Shown here in pieces: positions 1 through 8,772 of a DNA stretch of 64,000 nucleotides. Position numbers and translations under genes: made by a program. The notes below the pieces were generated by a model, which was not told where the DNA came from, made no database searches, and worked only from the letters and a program-made list of their open reading frames with translations. The DNA is from Brevundimonas diminuta. Lineage in GTDB: Bacteria; Pseudomonadota; Alphaproteobacteria; Caulobacterales; Caulobacteraceae. The stretch covers positions 1,426,001 through 1,490,000 of the forward strand of contig NZ_CP073063.1 in NCBI RefSeq assembly GCF_022654015.1, given 5' to 3'. Positions within the stretch are counted from its first letter, which is position 1. Each line of letters begins with the position of its first letter.

Positions 1-874
1 GCTCCTCGATCGTGGTGGCCACGGGCTGCATCTTCTCAAGCCGCTTCATGCGCGACTGGGCCTGGGCGGCCTTGGAGGCCTTGGCCTTGAAGCGATCGAC
101 GAAGGCCTGAAGGTGAGCGCGTTCGGCGTCCTGCTTGGCCTTGGCCGACAACTGCAGCCGGGCCTTTTCCGCGCGGGCCTTTTCGAAGGCGTCGTAGTTG
201 CCGGTGTAGAGGGTCAGGGTGTGGTTCGCGAGGTGCAGGATGTGGGTGCAGACCTCGTTCAGCATCTCGCGGTCGTGGGAGATGATCAGGGCGGTGTGCG
301 GGTATTTCTTCAGCCGCGCCTCCAGCCACAGGGCGCCTTCCAGGTCGAGGTAGTTGGTCGGTTCGTCCAGCAGCAGCATGTCCGGCTCGGCGAACAGGGC
401 CGCCGCCAAAGCGACGCGCATCCGCCAGCCGCCCGAGAACTCCGACATCGGCCGGGCCTGGTTTTCCTGATCGAAGCCCAGGCCGACCAGGATTTCGGCG
501 GCGCGCGCGGGCGCGGCGTCGGCGTCGATCTCGATCAGGCGCGACCAGATCTCGCCCATCTCTTCCGGCTCTGCGGTCTCGAGCCGGCCCAGCAGGGTAT
601 GGCGTTCGACGTCGGCCTCTAGGATAGTGTCGATGACGCTGACGGGGGTCGCCGGATGCTCCTGATCGACCGAGCCGATACGGGCGGTCTTGGGCAGGCT
701 GATCTCGTCGCCGGCGGCGTGAAGCTCGCCCAGGATCAGCTTGAACAGGGTCGACTTGCCGATGCCGTTGCGGCCGACCAGACCGACCTTGGAGCCGGGC
801 GGCAGGCTGACGGAGGCGTCCACGAGAAACTTGCGGCCCCAGGCGTTGAAGGTCAGGTCGGTGATCTGGAGCAT
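1..874 (-). CDS. ABC-F family ATPase (N-terminal part; gene continues off the left edge)
   Basis: The first 291 codons of a soluble ABC-F protein are present. ABC-F proteins have two ATP-binding cassettes, no membrane domain, and act on ribosomes (EttA/Uup/YheS group). The first cassette is complete: Walker A GRNGIGKST near residue 35, signature region SEFSGGWRMR near 155, and Walker B LLLDEPTNYLD near 175. The charged helical linker follows, ending in KRLEKMQP-type residues typical of the inter-domain arm. The start is the ATG opening MLQITDLTF. The second cassette lies outside the window, so the exact subfamily (Uup or YheS-like) cannot be fixed. It is divergent from ndk. Confidence 0.93.
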   Translation of the reverse strand, partial: MLQITDLTFNAWGRKFLVDASVSLPPGSKVGLVGRNGIGKSTLFKLILGELHAAGDEISLPKTARIGSVDQEHPATPVSVIDTILEADVERHTLLGRLETAEPEEMGEIWSRLIEIDADAAPARAAEILVGLGFDQENQARPMSEFSGGWRMRVALAAALFAEPDMLLLDEPTNYLDLEGALWLEARLKKYPHTALIISHDREMLNEVCTHILHLANHTLTLYTGNYDAFEKARAEKARLQLSAKAKQDAERAHLQAFVDRFKAKASKAAQAQSRMKRLEKMQPVATTIEE

Positions 875-958
875 TGCAGCGAAGGTTCTTCGATTGGTCG
901 GCGTCCCTCAATCGGCAGGTCGCCATGCGGCGTGCGTCAGGGATGCAAAAAGGGACGG

Positions 959-987
959 TTGGAAACGTGGGAGGTGGTCGCTATAAG
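959..987 (+). promoter_or_regulatory. Putative housekeeping promoter of ndk
   Basis: TTGGAA (959-964) and TATAAG (982-987) are separated by exactly 17 bases, and the ndk ATG lies 39 bases beyond the -10 element. This fits a sigma-73/sigma-70 type promoter. The start of the divergent ABC-F gene is about 85 bases away. No transcription data support it; it is a pattern match only. Confidence 0.5.
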
Positions 988-1025
988 CCCGCGACACTCA
1001 ATCTCCCAACAAGAAGTCAATTCCC

Positions 1026-1445
1026 ATGACCGAACGTACCTTCTCGATCATCAAGCCCGACGCCACGCGCCGCAACCTGACCGGCGCGATCAACGCCGTG
1101 ATCGAAGGCGCCGGCCTGCGCATCGTGGCCCAGCGCCGCGTCAAGCTGACGACTGAACAGGCCAAGAAATTCTACGAAGTGCACGCCGAGCGCCCGTTCT
1201 ACGGCGAACTGGTCGAGCAGATGACGGCCGAGCCGGTCGTCGTTCAGGTGCTGGAAGGCGACAACGCCGTCGCCGCCTATCGTGAAGTCATGGGCGCCAC
1301 CAACCCGGAGCAGGCCGCCGAAGGCACCATCCGCAAGCAGTTCGCCCTGTCGATCGGTGAAAACTCGGTCCACGGTTCGGACAGCCAGGACAACGCCAAG
1401 ATCGAAATCGCCCAGTTCTTCACCGACGACCAGATCGTCGGCTAA
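1026..1445 (+). CDS. ndk: Nucleoside diphosphate kinase
   Basis: This 139-residue cytosolic enzyme moves the gamma phosphate of ATP to nucleoside diphosphates through a phosphohistidine, balancing NTP and dNTP pools. The sequence starts [12 protein letters not shown], the usual N-terminal strand with the phosphate-contacting Lys. It carries the catalytic histidine in NSVHGSDS (His116). Full family length and no oddity. It is probably monocistronic: a good promoter lies upstream, and two tandem hairpin repeats plus a strong terminator follow. Confidence 0.98.
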   Translation: MTERTFSIIKPDATRRNLTGAINAVIEGAGLRIVAQRRVKLTTEQAKKFYEVHAERPFYGELVEQMTAEPVVVQVLEGDNAVAAYREVMGATNPEQAAEGTIRKQFALSIGENSVHGSDSQDNAKIEIAQFFTDDQIVG

Positions 1446-1532
1446 GCGCTCAAGTCGCGAGGGACCGCGTCCCGAGCGTAGCACGAGCACCAAGCGCTCA
1501 AGTCGCAAGGAACCGCGTTCCGAGCGTAGCGC
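1444..1532. repeat. Two tandem copies of a 48-bp hairpin-forming repeat after ndk
   Basis: The unit beginning AAGCGCTCAAGTCGC starts at 1444 and again at 1492. Each copy holds a small hairpin: GGGAC-CGC-GTCCC in copy 1 and GGAAC-CGC-GTTCC in copy 2. Both are flanked by CGC/GCG pairs across a two-base purine internal loop. The copies differ by paired substitutions that keep the stem. Confidence 0.75.
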
Positions 1533-1543
1533 AAAAAAGAGGA

Positions 1544-1573
1544 GCTATGCGAGAGCGTCAGCTCTCGCATAGC
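1544..1573. repeat. Perfect 13-bp inverted repeat (hairpin) downstream of ndk
   Basis: GCTATGCGAGAGC (1544-1556) and its exact reverse complement (1561-1573) surround a GTCA loop. There is no T-run after it, so it is a structure or processing element rather than a classic terminator. A terminator follows 11 bases later. Confidence 0.7.
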
Positions 1574-1584
1574 GTGACTATATA

Positions 1585-1622
1585 GGCCCGCGCCCGGAAC
1601 CGGACGCGGGCCTTGTCGTTTG
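1585..1622 (+). terminator. Intrinsic terminator of ndk
   Basis: The GC-rich stem GGCCCGCG/CGCGGGCC (1585-1592 with 1605-1612) contains an inner CCGG/CCGG helix. It is followed by the T-rich stretch TTGTCGTTT. Confidence 0.65.
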
Positions 1623-1658
1623 GTGGTCATTATCTCGTTCGTCTCCCGGAGAAGACCC

Positions 1659-1859
1659 ATGAAGACCATGATCAAACTGGCCCCCGTCATCGGCGTCGTG
1701 GCCCTGCTGGCCGCCTGCGGCCAGACGATGGAACAACGCGCCGCCACGGGCGCCCTGGGCGGCGCCGTCGCCGGTCAGGTCATCGGCGGCAACACGGGTT
1801 CGACCGTGGCCGGCGCCGCCATCGGCGCCGTCGCCGGCGCGGCGACCAAGCCCCGCTAA
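1659..1859 (+). CDS. Small glycine-zipper lipoprotein
   Basis: A 66-residue lipoprotein precursor. The N-terminal signal ends in the lipobox LLAAC with Cys20. The mature part is an Ala/Gly-rich GALGGAVAGQVIGG...AGAAIGAVAGA stretch typical of glycine-zipper outer-membrane lipoproteins. An upstream in-frame codon at 1620 would add 13 non-signal residues. The ATG at 1659 is preferred because GGAGAAG sits just upstream and it gives a normal signal peptide. The function is unknown beyond envelope localisation. A bidirectional terminator separates it from the convergent M13 peptidase gene. Confidence 0.85.
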   Translation: MKTMIKLAPVIGVVALLAACGQTMEQRAATGALGGAVAGQVIGGNTGSTVAGAAIGAVAGAATKPR

Positions 1860-1895
1860 ATCAGGCTAAGTCACTGGGGCGAAAGCCCGGATGAC

Positions 1896-1930
1896 AAAAA
1901 GGCCCGGAGCGTTCGCTCCGGGCCTTTTCT
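1896..1930. terminator. Bidirectional intrinsic terminator
   Basis: An A5 tract is followed by the stem GGCCCGGAGC (1901-1910), loop GTTC, its complement (1915-1924), then TTTTCT. It lies between two convergent genes and works on paper in both directions. Confidence 0.8.
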
Positions 1931-1950
1931 ACGTCTGACGTCCGGCGCCC

Positions 1951-4035
1951 TTACCAGATGCGGGCGCGGGCCTCGGGCGCGATATATTCCTTCTGGTCCG
2001 GGGACACGCCGAAGGCCGCGTACCAGGCGTCGATGTTGCGCGGCGAGGTGGCGGCGCGCACCGGGCCGGGCGAGTGCGGGTCGGTGGTCAGCTGCTCCTT
2101 CAGAGCCGCCTCGCGCGACTTCTCGCGCCAGACCTGCGCCCAGCCCAGGAAGACGCGCTGATCGCCCGTCAGCCCGTCGATGACCGGCGCCGGCTGGCTG
2201 TTCAGAGACTTGTGATAGGCGTCCAGCGCCAGCAGCAGGCCGCCCAGGTCGGCGATATTCTCGCCCATCGTCAGGTCGCCGTTGACGTGCACGCCGGGGA
2301 TCGGCTCCAGCTTGTCATAGATGTCGCCCAGCACCTTGGCGCGCGCCTCGAAGCGGGCAGCGTCTTCCGGCGTCCACCAGTCGCGCAGCACGCCGTCGCC
2401 GTCCGACTTGCGGCCCTGATCGTCGAAGCCATGGGTGATCTCGTGGCCGATGACCGCGCCGATGCCGCCGTAGTTGACGGCCGGGTCCGCGTTCGGATCG
2501 AAGAAGGGCGCCTGCAGGATGGCGGCCGGGAAGACGATCTCGTTGCGCGGCGGGTTATAGTAGGCGTTCACCGTCTGGGGCGTCATGCCCCATTCCAGCG
2601 GATCGACCGGCTTGCCGATCTTGCCGCGCTTGTAGGCCCATTCGAAGGCCGAAGAGCGTTCGACGTTGCCGTACAGGTCGTCGGCCTTCAGCTCCAGCCC
2701 GTCATACGAGCGCCACTTGTCGGGATAGCCGATCTTCACCCCGAACTTGGACATTTTGTACAGGGCCTGCTCGCGCGTGGGCTCGCTCATCCAGTCCAGG
2801 GTCTTCAGCCGCTCGGTCATGGCGTCGCGGATGTTGCCGACCAGGGCCTCCATCTGGGCCTTGGAGGAGGCGGGGAAGTGCAGGCGGACGTATTCCTGAG
2901 CCAGGACCTCGCCCAGCTGACCATCGACCAGGGCCACGCCCCGGTTCCAGCGCGGACGGTTCTCGGGCTGACCGCGCAGCGTCTTGCCGCGGAAGTCGAA
3001 GCGCGCGTCGACGAAGGCCTTGGACAGATAGGGGCTGGCCTGATCGACGACATTGAACGCCTGCCAGGCCTTCAGCGTCTCGATCGGGGTGTCGGCGAAC
3101 ACCTGGGCGATGGCGGGGATGGCGGTGTTTTCCATCAGGACCAGGGTGTCGACATCCGACACCTGGGCGCCGGCCAGGAAGCCGGCCCAGTCGAAGCCGG
3201 GAGCCAGGGTCGCCAGGTCCGAGGCCTTGGCCGGGTTGTACAGCTTATCGATCTGGCGACGCTCGACCGTCGTCCACTGCTTGTCGGCGACCTTGGTTTC
3301 GAAGGCCAGGATGTCGGCGGCGGTCTTGGCCGGATCGGCCCAGCCGATGGCGGTCAAGGTGGTCGTCAGATAGGCCAGATAGGCCTCACGCTGGGCGGCG
3401 AAGTCGGGCTTCAGATAGTAGTCGCGGTCCGGCAGGCCCAGCGATCCCTGACCCAGATAGGCCGAGTTCAGATTGGGGTTCCTAAGGTCCTCGAACACGT
3501 CGATGCCGAACAGGGAGCCGCCGAAGCCCGAATGGCTCTCGCCCATAAGGCGCGCCATGCCGGCGTGGTCGGTGACCGCCTTGACGGCGGCGAGGTCGGC
3601 GGCCAGCGGCGTTGCGCCCAGCTGCTCGATCTTCGCCTCGTCCATGAAGCTGGCGTACAGGGCGCCGACCTTGCGGGCGTTCTCGTTGGCGGGATTGGCG
3701 GCGCTGGTCTCGATGATCGACTTCAGCTGGGACTGGGCGTTCTCATACAGGACGTCGAACGGGCCGAAGCGCGACTTGTCGGCCGGAATCTCCGTCGTGC
3801 GCAGATAGGTGCCGTTTGCGTATTCGTTGAAGTCGTCGCCGGGTTTCACCGAGGTGTTGCGACCGGCCAGATCGAAGCCCCAGGCGCCGAAGGGGCTGTG
3901 GGCCGCGCCAGGCATGCCGTGCGAATGCTGGTCCGAAGCGTTCTGGGCCGAAGCGTCCTGGGCCGAGGCCGCGCCGCCGGTGAGGGCGACGACGATACAG
4001 GCCGAGCAGGCGGCCATCAGACGAATGCGAGTCAT
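1951..4035 (-). CDS. Secreted M13 family zinc metallopeptidase (neprilysin/PepO-like)
   Basis: A 694-residue exported endopeptidase. A signal peptide (about residues 1-25, ending AASAQ) is followed by the M13 N-terminal domain and a C-terminal catalytic domain. The zinc site is complete: HEITH with His531, Glu532 and His535, then GENIADLGG with Glu592. The M13 substrate-binding motif NAYYNP lies before it. The protein ends ...RARIW, close to the CxxW end of the family but without the Cys. The start at 4035 is chosen over an upstream in-frame codon at 4071 because it directly opens the signal peptide. The likely role is periplasmic or surface oligopeptide degradation. It is convergent with the small lipoprotein gene. 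Confidence 0.95.
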   Translation of the reverse strand: MTRIRLMAACSACIVVALTGGAASAQDASAQNASDQHSHGMPGAAHSPFGAWGFDLAGRNTSVKPGDDFNEYANGTYLRTTEIPADKSRFGPFDVLYENAQSQLKSIIETSAANPANENARKVGALYASFMDEAKIEQLGATPLAADLAAVKAVTDHAGMARLMGESHSGFGGSLFGIDVFEDLRNPNLNSAYLGQGSLGLPDRDYYLKPDFAAQREAYLAYLTTTLTAIGWADPAKTAADILAFETKVADKQWTTVERRQIDKLYNPAKASDLATLAPGFDWAGFLAGAQVSDVDTLVLMENTAIPAIAQVFADTPIETLKAWQAFNVVDQASPYLSKAFVDARFDFRGKTLRGQPENRPRWNRGVALVDGQLGEVLAQEYVRLHFPASSKAQMEALVGNIRDAMTERLKTLDWMSEPTREQALYKMSKFGVKIGYPDKWRSYDGLELKADDLYGNVERSSAFEWAYKRGKIGKPVDPLEWGMTPQTVNAYYNPPRNEIVFPAAILQAPFFDPNADPAVNYGGIGAVIGHEITHGFDDQGRKSDGDGVLRDWWTPEDAARFEARAKVLGDIYDKLEPIPGVHVNGDLTMGENIADLGGLLLALDAYHKSLNSQPAPVIDGLTGDQRVFLGWAQVWREKSREAALKEQLTTDPHSPGPVRAATSPRNIDAWYAAFGVSPDQKEYIAPEARARIW

Positions 4036-4121
4036 GGATACAGAGGGTCCCGATTGAGGTCGGCGCACCATTGCGCCGGTGCGGCGGTCTGTCGCATGAC
4101 GTTTTTGTAATCTTCGCGCCG

Positions 4122-4724
4122 CTAACGGCGAGGCAGGTCTCGGCAGAAGTCGGCCAGCGCCCGCGGGTAAAGCTGATGCTCGGCGGTCTTGACGCGTTCG
4201 GCCAGGGCCTCGGCCGTGTCGCCTTCGACGATCGGCACGCGCGCCTGGCCCAAGATCGGACCTTCATCCACGCCTTCGGTCACCAAATGGACCGTGCAGC
4301 CGGCCTCGGCGTCGCCGGCGGCGATCGCACGGGCGTGGGTGTCCAGACCCGGATAGAGGGGCAGCAGACTGGGGTGGATGTTCAGCATCCGCTCGCGCCA
4401 GCCGCCGACCAGCCAGGGCGTCAGAACGCGCATATAGCCGGCCAGCGCCACCACCTCGACGCCGGCGTCACGCAGGACGGCGTCCACCGCCCGCTCATGC
4501 GCCTCACGGTCCTTGCCGTACGATTTATGCGCCACGGTCGCCGACGCCACGCCCTTGGCCGCCGCAATCGCCAGACCGCCCGCGCCCTCGATGTTCGACA
4601 GCACCAGCACGACCTCATAGCCGCTGTCCGGCGCCTGACCGGCGTCGATCAGAGCCGCCATGTTGGAGCCCGCCCCCGAGATCAGGACGGCGACGCGGAC
4701 GGGCGGGGCGGCTTGGGGCGACAT
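4122..4724 (-). CDS. purN: Phosphoribosylglycinamide formyltransferase (GAR transformylase)
   Basis: PurN transfers a formyl group from 10-formyl-THF to GAR, the third step of de novo purine synthesis. The 200-residue protein has the GAR loop (ISGAGSNM), the catalytic Asn-His pair in NIHPSLLP and the catalytic Asp in DEGPILGQ. The start at MSPQAAPPVRVAVL is preferred because GCGAGG lies about 9 bases upstream. In-frame ATGs at 4736 and 4766 are alternatives. In many relatives purN directly follows purM. Here a peptidase gene on the other strand separates them. Confidence 0.96.
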   Translation of the reverse strand: MSPQAAPPVRVAVLISGAGSNMAALIDAGQAPDSGYEVVLVLSNIEGAGGLAIAAAKGVASATVAHKSYGKDREAHERAVDAVLRDAGVEVVALAGYMRVLTPWLVGGWRERMLNIHPSLLPLYPGLDTHARAIAAGDAEAGCTVHLVTEGVDEGPILGQARVPIVEGDTAEALAERVKTAEHQLYPRALADFCRDLPRR

Positions 4725-4865
4725 GGCGCCTCGCATGACGGCGCGGGCGACGCTTGGCAAGTTCAAACGCGATCCACCCTTGTTGTCGGCTGGATTCGGG
4801 CGTTAGCGTGTAACGCCGACCGCATGGCGAGGGGTCGTGGGTTGGCGTGTACAGGGGACTATCGC

Positions 4866-6476
4866 ATGAAAAGACTGATCTGCCTCGCGGCCATCGCCGC
4901 GATGCTGGGCGCGCCCGCGGCGGCGCTGACCCAGGAAAGCGGGACCAACAGCAGCAGCAACAATGGCGGGGGCGCCGCGATGCGCTCCGCAACCGACCGG
5001 TTCCGCAACGCCAACGCCGAGGCGATCGAAAAGGACTGGGCGCGCGCACCGGTCGAGGAGACCGAGGTCACGACGGCCCATTCGGTCAATGCGCACGGAA
5101 AGACCCTGCGCTACAAGGCGACGGCGGGCACCCTGACGATCCGCGATGACGCGGGGATGCCGACCGCCAGCCTGTTCTACACCGCCTATACACTGGAGGG
5201 TCAGCCGGTCGGGACGCGGCCGGTGACCTATCTCTACAACGGCGGACCAGGCTCGCCGACCGTGTGGCTGCATATGGGCTCGTTTGGGCCGATGCGGGTC
5301 CAGACCGATGAGCCGACCGTGGTGCGGCCGGCGCCCTTCGCCTTCGGCCCGAACGACCAGACTCTGCTGGATCAGACGGATCTGGTCTTCATCGACATGG
5401 TTGGCGCGGGCTTCTCGCGTCCGTTGGGCGAGACGCCGGGCTCGACCTTCTGGGGCGTGGACGGAGACGCCGACGCCTTCGCCCGCGCCATCATGCGCTA
5501 CACGACCAAGTTCAGCCGTTGGTCCAGCCCGAAATACATCATCGGCGAATCCTATGGCACGCTGCGCACCGGTGCGGTGGCGTTCCAGCTTGAAGATCGC
5601 GGGATGTCGCTGAACGGCGTGGTGCTGCTGTCGTCGATCATGAACTACGGCGTGCGTCAGCCTGGGTATCCGCAGAACTTCGTCACCCTGTTGCCGACCT
5701 ATGCGGCGACGGCCTGGTATCATCGCAAGCTGGCGAACCCGGCCGCGACGGTCGAGGAACAGGTTCAGCACGCGCGTGACTTCGCGTTGGGGCCATATGC
5801 ATCAGCTCTGGCCAAGGGGCACATGATCTCTGACGCCGAGCGCGCCGATATCGTGCGCCAGATGAGCGAACTGACCGGCCTGTCGACCACCTTCATCGAC
5901 AACGCCAATATGCGCGTGGACCTCGGCGCCTTCCGCAAGGAACTGCTGCGCGACCGGCGCCAGACGATCGGGCGGCTGGACACCCGCTACATGGGTCTGG
6001 ACGAGGATGCGGCGGGCGGCGAGCCGGAGGATGATCCGTCCAGCTCGGCCGTGACGGGGGCCTATTTCGGCATCTTCCGCGACTATGTGGCAAACCAACT
6101 GAACTACAAGACCGACGTTGAATACCGGATGTCGGCGCGCGGTCTGCCGGGCTTCAACTGGAACTGGAGCCACCGTCCGCCGGTGGGCGGGCCGCAGACG
6201 ACGCCGAACACGGCCATTGATCTGGCCACGGCGATGCGGCGCAATCCGTATCTGAAGGTGATGTCTCTGAACGGCTATTACGACGCCGCCACGCCCTTCT
6301 TCTCGACCGAGTTCGACCTGGCCCAGATGATGCTGGAGCCCAGCCTGCGGCCGAACCTGGAGTTCACCTACTATGAGGGCGGGCACATGATGTACCTTAG
6401 CCACGACGCCCTGGTGAAGCTACACGCCGACCTGTCGCGCTTCTACGCCGAGACGGCGAACGGCGGGGCGCGGTAA
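4866..6476 (+). CDS. Secreted S10-like serine carboxypeptidase family protein
   Basis: A 536-residue exported alpha/beta-hydrolase-fold peptidase. The signal peptide covers residues 1-20 (MKRLICLAAIAAMLG...). The nucleophile elbow is GESYGT with Ser229, and candidate triad partners are Asp473 (in YYDAATPF) and His507 (in EGGHMMY). The N-terminal half contains YNGGPGSP, the typical S10 oxyanion-region motif. The reading frame is open for 795 bases upstream of the chosen start, but that part is antisense to purN and has no signal peptide. It is probably a periplasmic exopeptidase. It lies between purN and purM on the opposite strand and looks like an insertion into a purine operon. Confidence 0.93.
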   Translation: MKRLICLAAIAAMLGAPAAALTQESGTNSSSNNGGGAAMRSATDRFRNANAEAIEKDWARAPVEETEVTTAHSVNAHGKTLRYKATAGTLTIRDDAGMPTASLFYTAYTLEGQPVGTRPVTYLYNGGPGSPTVWLHMGSFGPMRVQTDEPTVVRPAPFAFGPNDQTLLDQTDLVFIDMVGAGFSRPLGETPGSTFWGVDGDADAFARAIMRYTTKFSRWSSPKYIIGESYGTLRTGAVAFQLEDRGMSLNGVVLLSSIMNYGVRQPGYPQNFVTLLPTYAATAWYHRKLANPAATVEEQVQHARDFALGPYASALAKGHMISDAERADIVRQMSELTGLSTTFIDNANMRVDLGAFRKELLRDRRQTIGRLDTRYMGLDEDAAGGEPEDDPSSSAVTGAYFGIFRDYVANQLNYKTDVEYRMSARGLPGFNWNWSHRPPVGGPQTTPNTAIDLATAMRRNPYLKVMSLNGYYDAATPFFSTEFDLAQMMLEPSLRPNLEFTYYEGGHMMYLSHDALVKLHADLSRFYAETANGGAR

Positions 6477-6486
6477 GCCCCGCGCG

Positions 6487-6516
6487 AACTGGGAGCGGTT
6501 TAGGCCGCTTCCAGTT
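6487..6516. terminator. 12-bp hairpin between convergent S10 peptidase and purM genes
   Basis: AACTGGGAGCGG (6487-6498) pairs with CCGCTTCCAGTT (6505-6516) across a TTTAGG loop, with one G-T wobble. It covers the purM stop codon and its last codons. There is no long T-run, so termination in either direction is an inference from position. Confidence 0.4.
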
Positions 6517-7537
6517 GTCCGCAGACGAAGGCGACTTCGCCGGCGTTGAGCAGGGCGGCCAAAACTGGCTCGGCGTTCTCGGGCGCGACGATCAGGATGA
6601 AGCCGACGCCGCAGTTGAAGGTGCGGCGCATCTCGTGGTCGCTGATGCCGCCGGTTTCAGCCAGCCACTGGAAGACGGCGGGCATGGGCCAGGCGTTCCA
6701 GTCGAAGCGGGCCTGCAGACCCTCGGCGATGCAGCGGGGCGGGTTTTCGATCAGGCCGCCGCCGGTGATGTGGGCCGCGCCCTTGACCAGGCCCGCCTTC
6801 ATGATCGGCAGCACCGGCTTCACATAGATGCGGGTCGGCTCCATCAGGGCCTGGGCCAGCGAACGGTCCTTGGCGAAGGGGGCGTCGTCGCCCCAGGCCA
6901 GGCCGGACTTCTCGACCACCTTGCGCACCAGCGAATAGCCGTTGGAGTGCGGGCCGGTGGAGGCCAGGCCGATGATGACGTCGCCGGCCGCCTGACGATC
7001 CAGATAGGGCAGGGCGTGGCCGCGCTCGACGGCGCCCAGGCTGAAGCCGGCCAGATCATAGTCGCCTTCGGTGTACATGCCCGGCATTTCGGCGGTCTCG
7101 CCGCCGACAAGGGCGCAGCTGGCCTGACGGCAGCCCTCGGCGATGCCGGCGACCACGCGGCGGGCGGCGTCGATCTCAAGCCGGCCGGTGGCGTAATAGT
7201 CGAGGAACAGTAGGGGCTCGGCGCCCTGGGCCAACAGGTCGTTGACGCACATTGCGACCAGGTCGACGCCGACGCCGTCATGACGACCGGTCTCGATCGC
7301 GATCTTCAGCTTGGTGCCGACACCGTCCGTCGTCGTGACGATCAACGGATCTTCGAAGCCGGCGGCCTTGAGGTCGAACAGGGCGCCGAATCCGCCCAGT
7401 GAGGGCTCCGATCCGGGGCGCGCCGTCGATTTCGCCAGCGGCTTGATATGTTCGACCAGCATTTCGCCCGCGTCGATATCCACGCCCGCATCGGCGTAGG
7501 TCAGACCGTTTTCGAGAGGCTTTTGGGTGTCGCTCAT
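6500..7537 (-). CDS. purM: Phosphoribosylformylglycinamidine cyclo-ligase (AIR synthetase)
   Basis: PurM closes the imidazole ring of AIR using ATP, the fifth step of de novo purine synthesis. The 345-residue protein has the family signatures near the N terminus: [13 protein letters not shown], then [10 protein letters not shown] and [12 protein letters not shown]. It also has [11 protein letters not shown], and [10 protein letters not shown] in the C-terminal half. Length and motifs are normal. It runs divergently from rnd with about 80 bases between starts. The gene expected downstream, purN, is displaced by an inverted peptidase gene. Confidence 0.98.
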   Translation of the reverse strand: MSDTQKPLENGLTYADAGVDIDAGEMLVEHIKPLAKSTARPGSEPSLGGFGALFDLKAAGFEDPLIVTTTDGVGTKLKIAIETGRHDGVGVDLVAMCVNDLLAQGAEPLLFLDYYATGRLEIDAARRVVAGIAEGCRQASCALVGGETAEMPGMYTEGDYDLAGFSLGAVERGHALPYLDRQAAGDVIIGLASTGPHSNGYSLVRKVVEKSGLAWGDDAPFAKDRSLAQALMEPTRIYVKPVLPIMKAGLVKGAAHITGGGLIENPPRCIAEGLQARFDWNAWPMPAVFQWLAETGGISDHEMRRTFNCGVGFILIVAPENAEPVLAALLNAGEVAFVCGQLEAA

Positions 7538-7616
7538 GGGATCTCGGGCCTGAATCGGGGCGGAAATGCAGCGCGGCTCTTGCCACAGGTAGGATGCGCG
7601 GGGCTATAGCATCGGA

Positions 7617-8765
7617 ATGACGCCGATCACCACCACCGAGGCGCTGGCCGATTTCTGCGCCCGCGTAGCCAACGCTCCCTTCATCACGGTCGACACCGAG
7701 TTCATGCGGGAAACGACCTATTGGCCGAAGCTCTGCCTGATCCAGGCGGCCTCGGCCGATCACGCCGCCATCATCGACCCGATGGCGGAGGGGCTGGATC
7801 TGGAGCCGTTCTTGGACCTGCTGCGCGACGAGAAGATCGTGAAGGTCTTCCACGCCTGTCGCCAGGACGTGGAAATCTTCGTGCGCCTTGGGGCCATGCC
7901 CAAGCCGATGTTCGACACTCAGGTCGCCGCCATGGCCGCCGGGTTCGGCGAGCAGGTCGCTTATGATTCGCTGGTGCGGCAGATGCTGCGCATCGAGGTG
8001 GACAAGGGCAGCCGCTTCACCGACTGGGCGCGCCGGCCGTTGTCGGACAACCAGCTGGTCTATGCGCTGGGCGACGTGACCCATCTGGCGGCGCTGTATC
8101 CCAAGCTGCGCGACCGGCTGCAGAAGGAAGGCCGGCTGGAGTGGGTGATGTCGGAGATGGAGAGCCTGACCGATCCGGCCCTCTACGACACCAATCCTGA
8201 AAACGCCTGGAAGCGGCTGAAGCCCAAGAAGTTCTCGGCCAAATATCTGGCGGCGTTCAAGGCCGTCGCCGTCTGGCGCGAGCGGGCGGCGCAGGAGCGC
8301 GACCAGCCGCGCGGCCGCATCCTGAAGGACGAGGGCATCGACGAGATCGCCCAACAGACCCCGACGGATGTCGAGGCCTTCAATCGCCTGCGCTCGGTGC
8401 CGAAGGGTTTCGGCGGGTCACGGCTGGGTCTGGAACTGGCCGAGGAGTTGAAGCGGGTTCTGGCCGATCCCGAGGCCTTTGCGCCCGAGATGGAGCGCCC
8501 CGCCCACCGCCAGCCGGCGCCGCCGTCGGTCGTGGAGCTGTTGAAGGTGCTGCTGAAGGCCAAGAGCGACAACGCCGGCGTGGCCTCCAAGCTGATCGCC
8601 ACCGTGTCGGACCTGGAAAAGATCGCCATCAGCGACGATGCCGACATTGACGCCATGAAGGGCTGGCGCCGCCAGATCTTCGGTGAGGACGCGCTGAAGC
8701 TGAAGCGCGGGGAGATCGCCCTGGTGCTGAACGGCGCGCGGGTGGAAGTCGTCGAGATCGAGTAG
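7617..8765 (+). CDS. rnd: Ribonuclease D
   Basis: A 382-residue 3'-5' exoribonuclease of the DEDDy superfamily, involved in tRNA 3' end maturation and RNA turnover. Catalytic acids are visible in VDTEF (Asp26, Glu28), in CRQDVE and in YALGD (Tyr and Asp). The exonuclease domain spans about residues 1-190. An HRDC domain follows at about 210-290 (WRERAAQERDQPRGRIL...), and a second C-terminal helical domain completes the usual RNase D layout. The next gene, ppx, is convergent. A palindromic repeat fills the junction. Confidence 0.96.
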   Translation: MTPITTTEALADFCARVANAPFITVDTEFMRETTYWPKLCLIQAASADHAAIIDPMAEGLDLEPFLDLLRDEKIVKVFHACRQDVEIFVRLGAMPKPMFDTQVAAMAAGFGEQVAYDSLVRQMLRIEVDKGSRFTDWARRPLSDNQLVYALGDVTHLAALYPKLRDRLQKEGRLEWVMSEMESLTDPALYDTNPENAWKRLKPKKFSAKYLAAFKAVAVWRERAAQERDQPRGRILKDEGIDEIAQQTPTDVEAFNRLRSVPKGFGGSRLGLELAEELKRVLADPEAFAPEMERPAHRQPAPPSVVELLKVLLKAKSDNAGVASKLIATVSDLEKIAISDDADIDAMKGWRRQIFGEDALKLKRGEIALVLNGARVEVVEIE

Positions 8766-8772
8766 GGAGAAC

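Noticed and set aside
36..926. A complete 296-codon minus-strand frame at the left edge
   Set aside because: It overlaps the true ABC-F frame, is Arg-rich and has none of the cassette motifs. The real gene runs off the edge in another frame.
2074..4110. A 678-codon plus-strand frame over the M13 peptidase gene, and similar frames over ppk, aspS, accBC and the CNNM gene
   Set aside because: They are antisense shadows of well-supported genes with the same low-complexity composition and no signal or motif.
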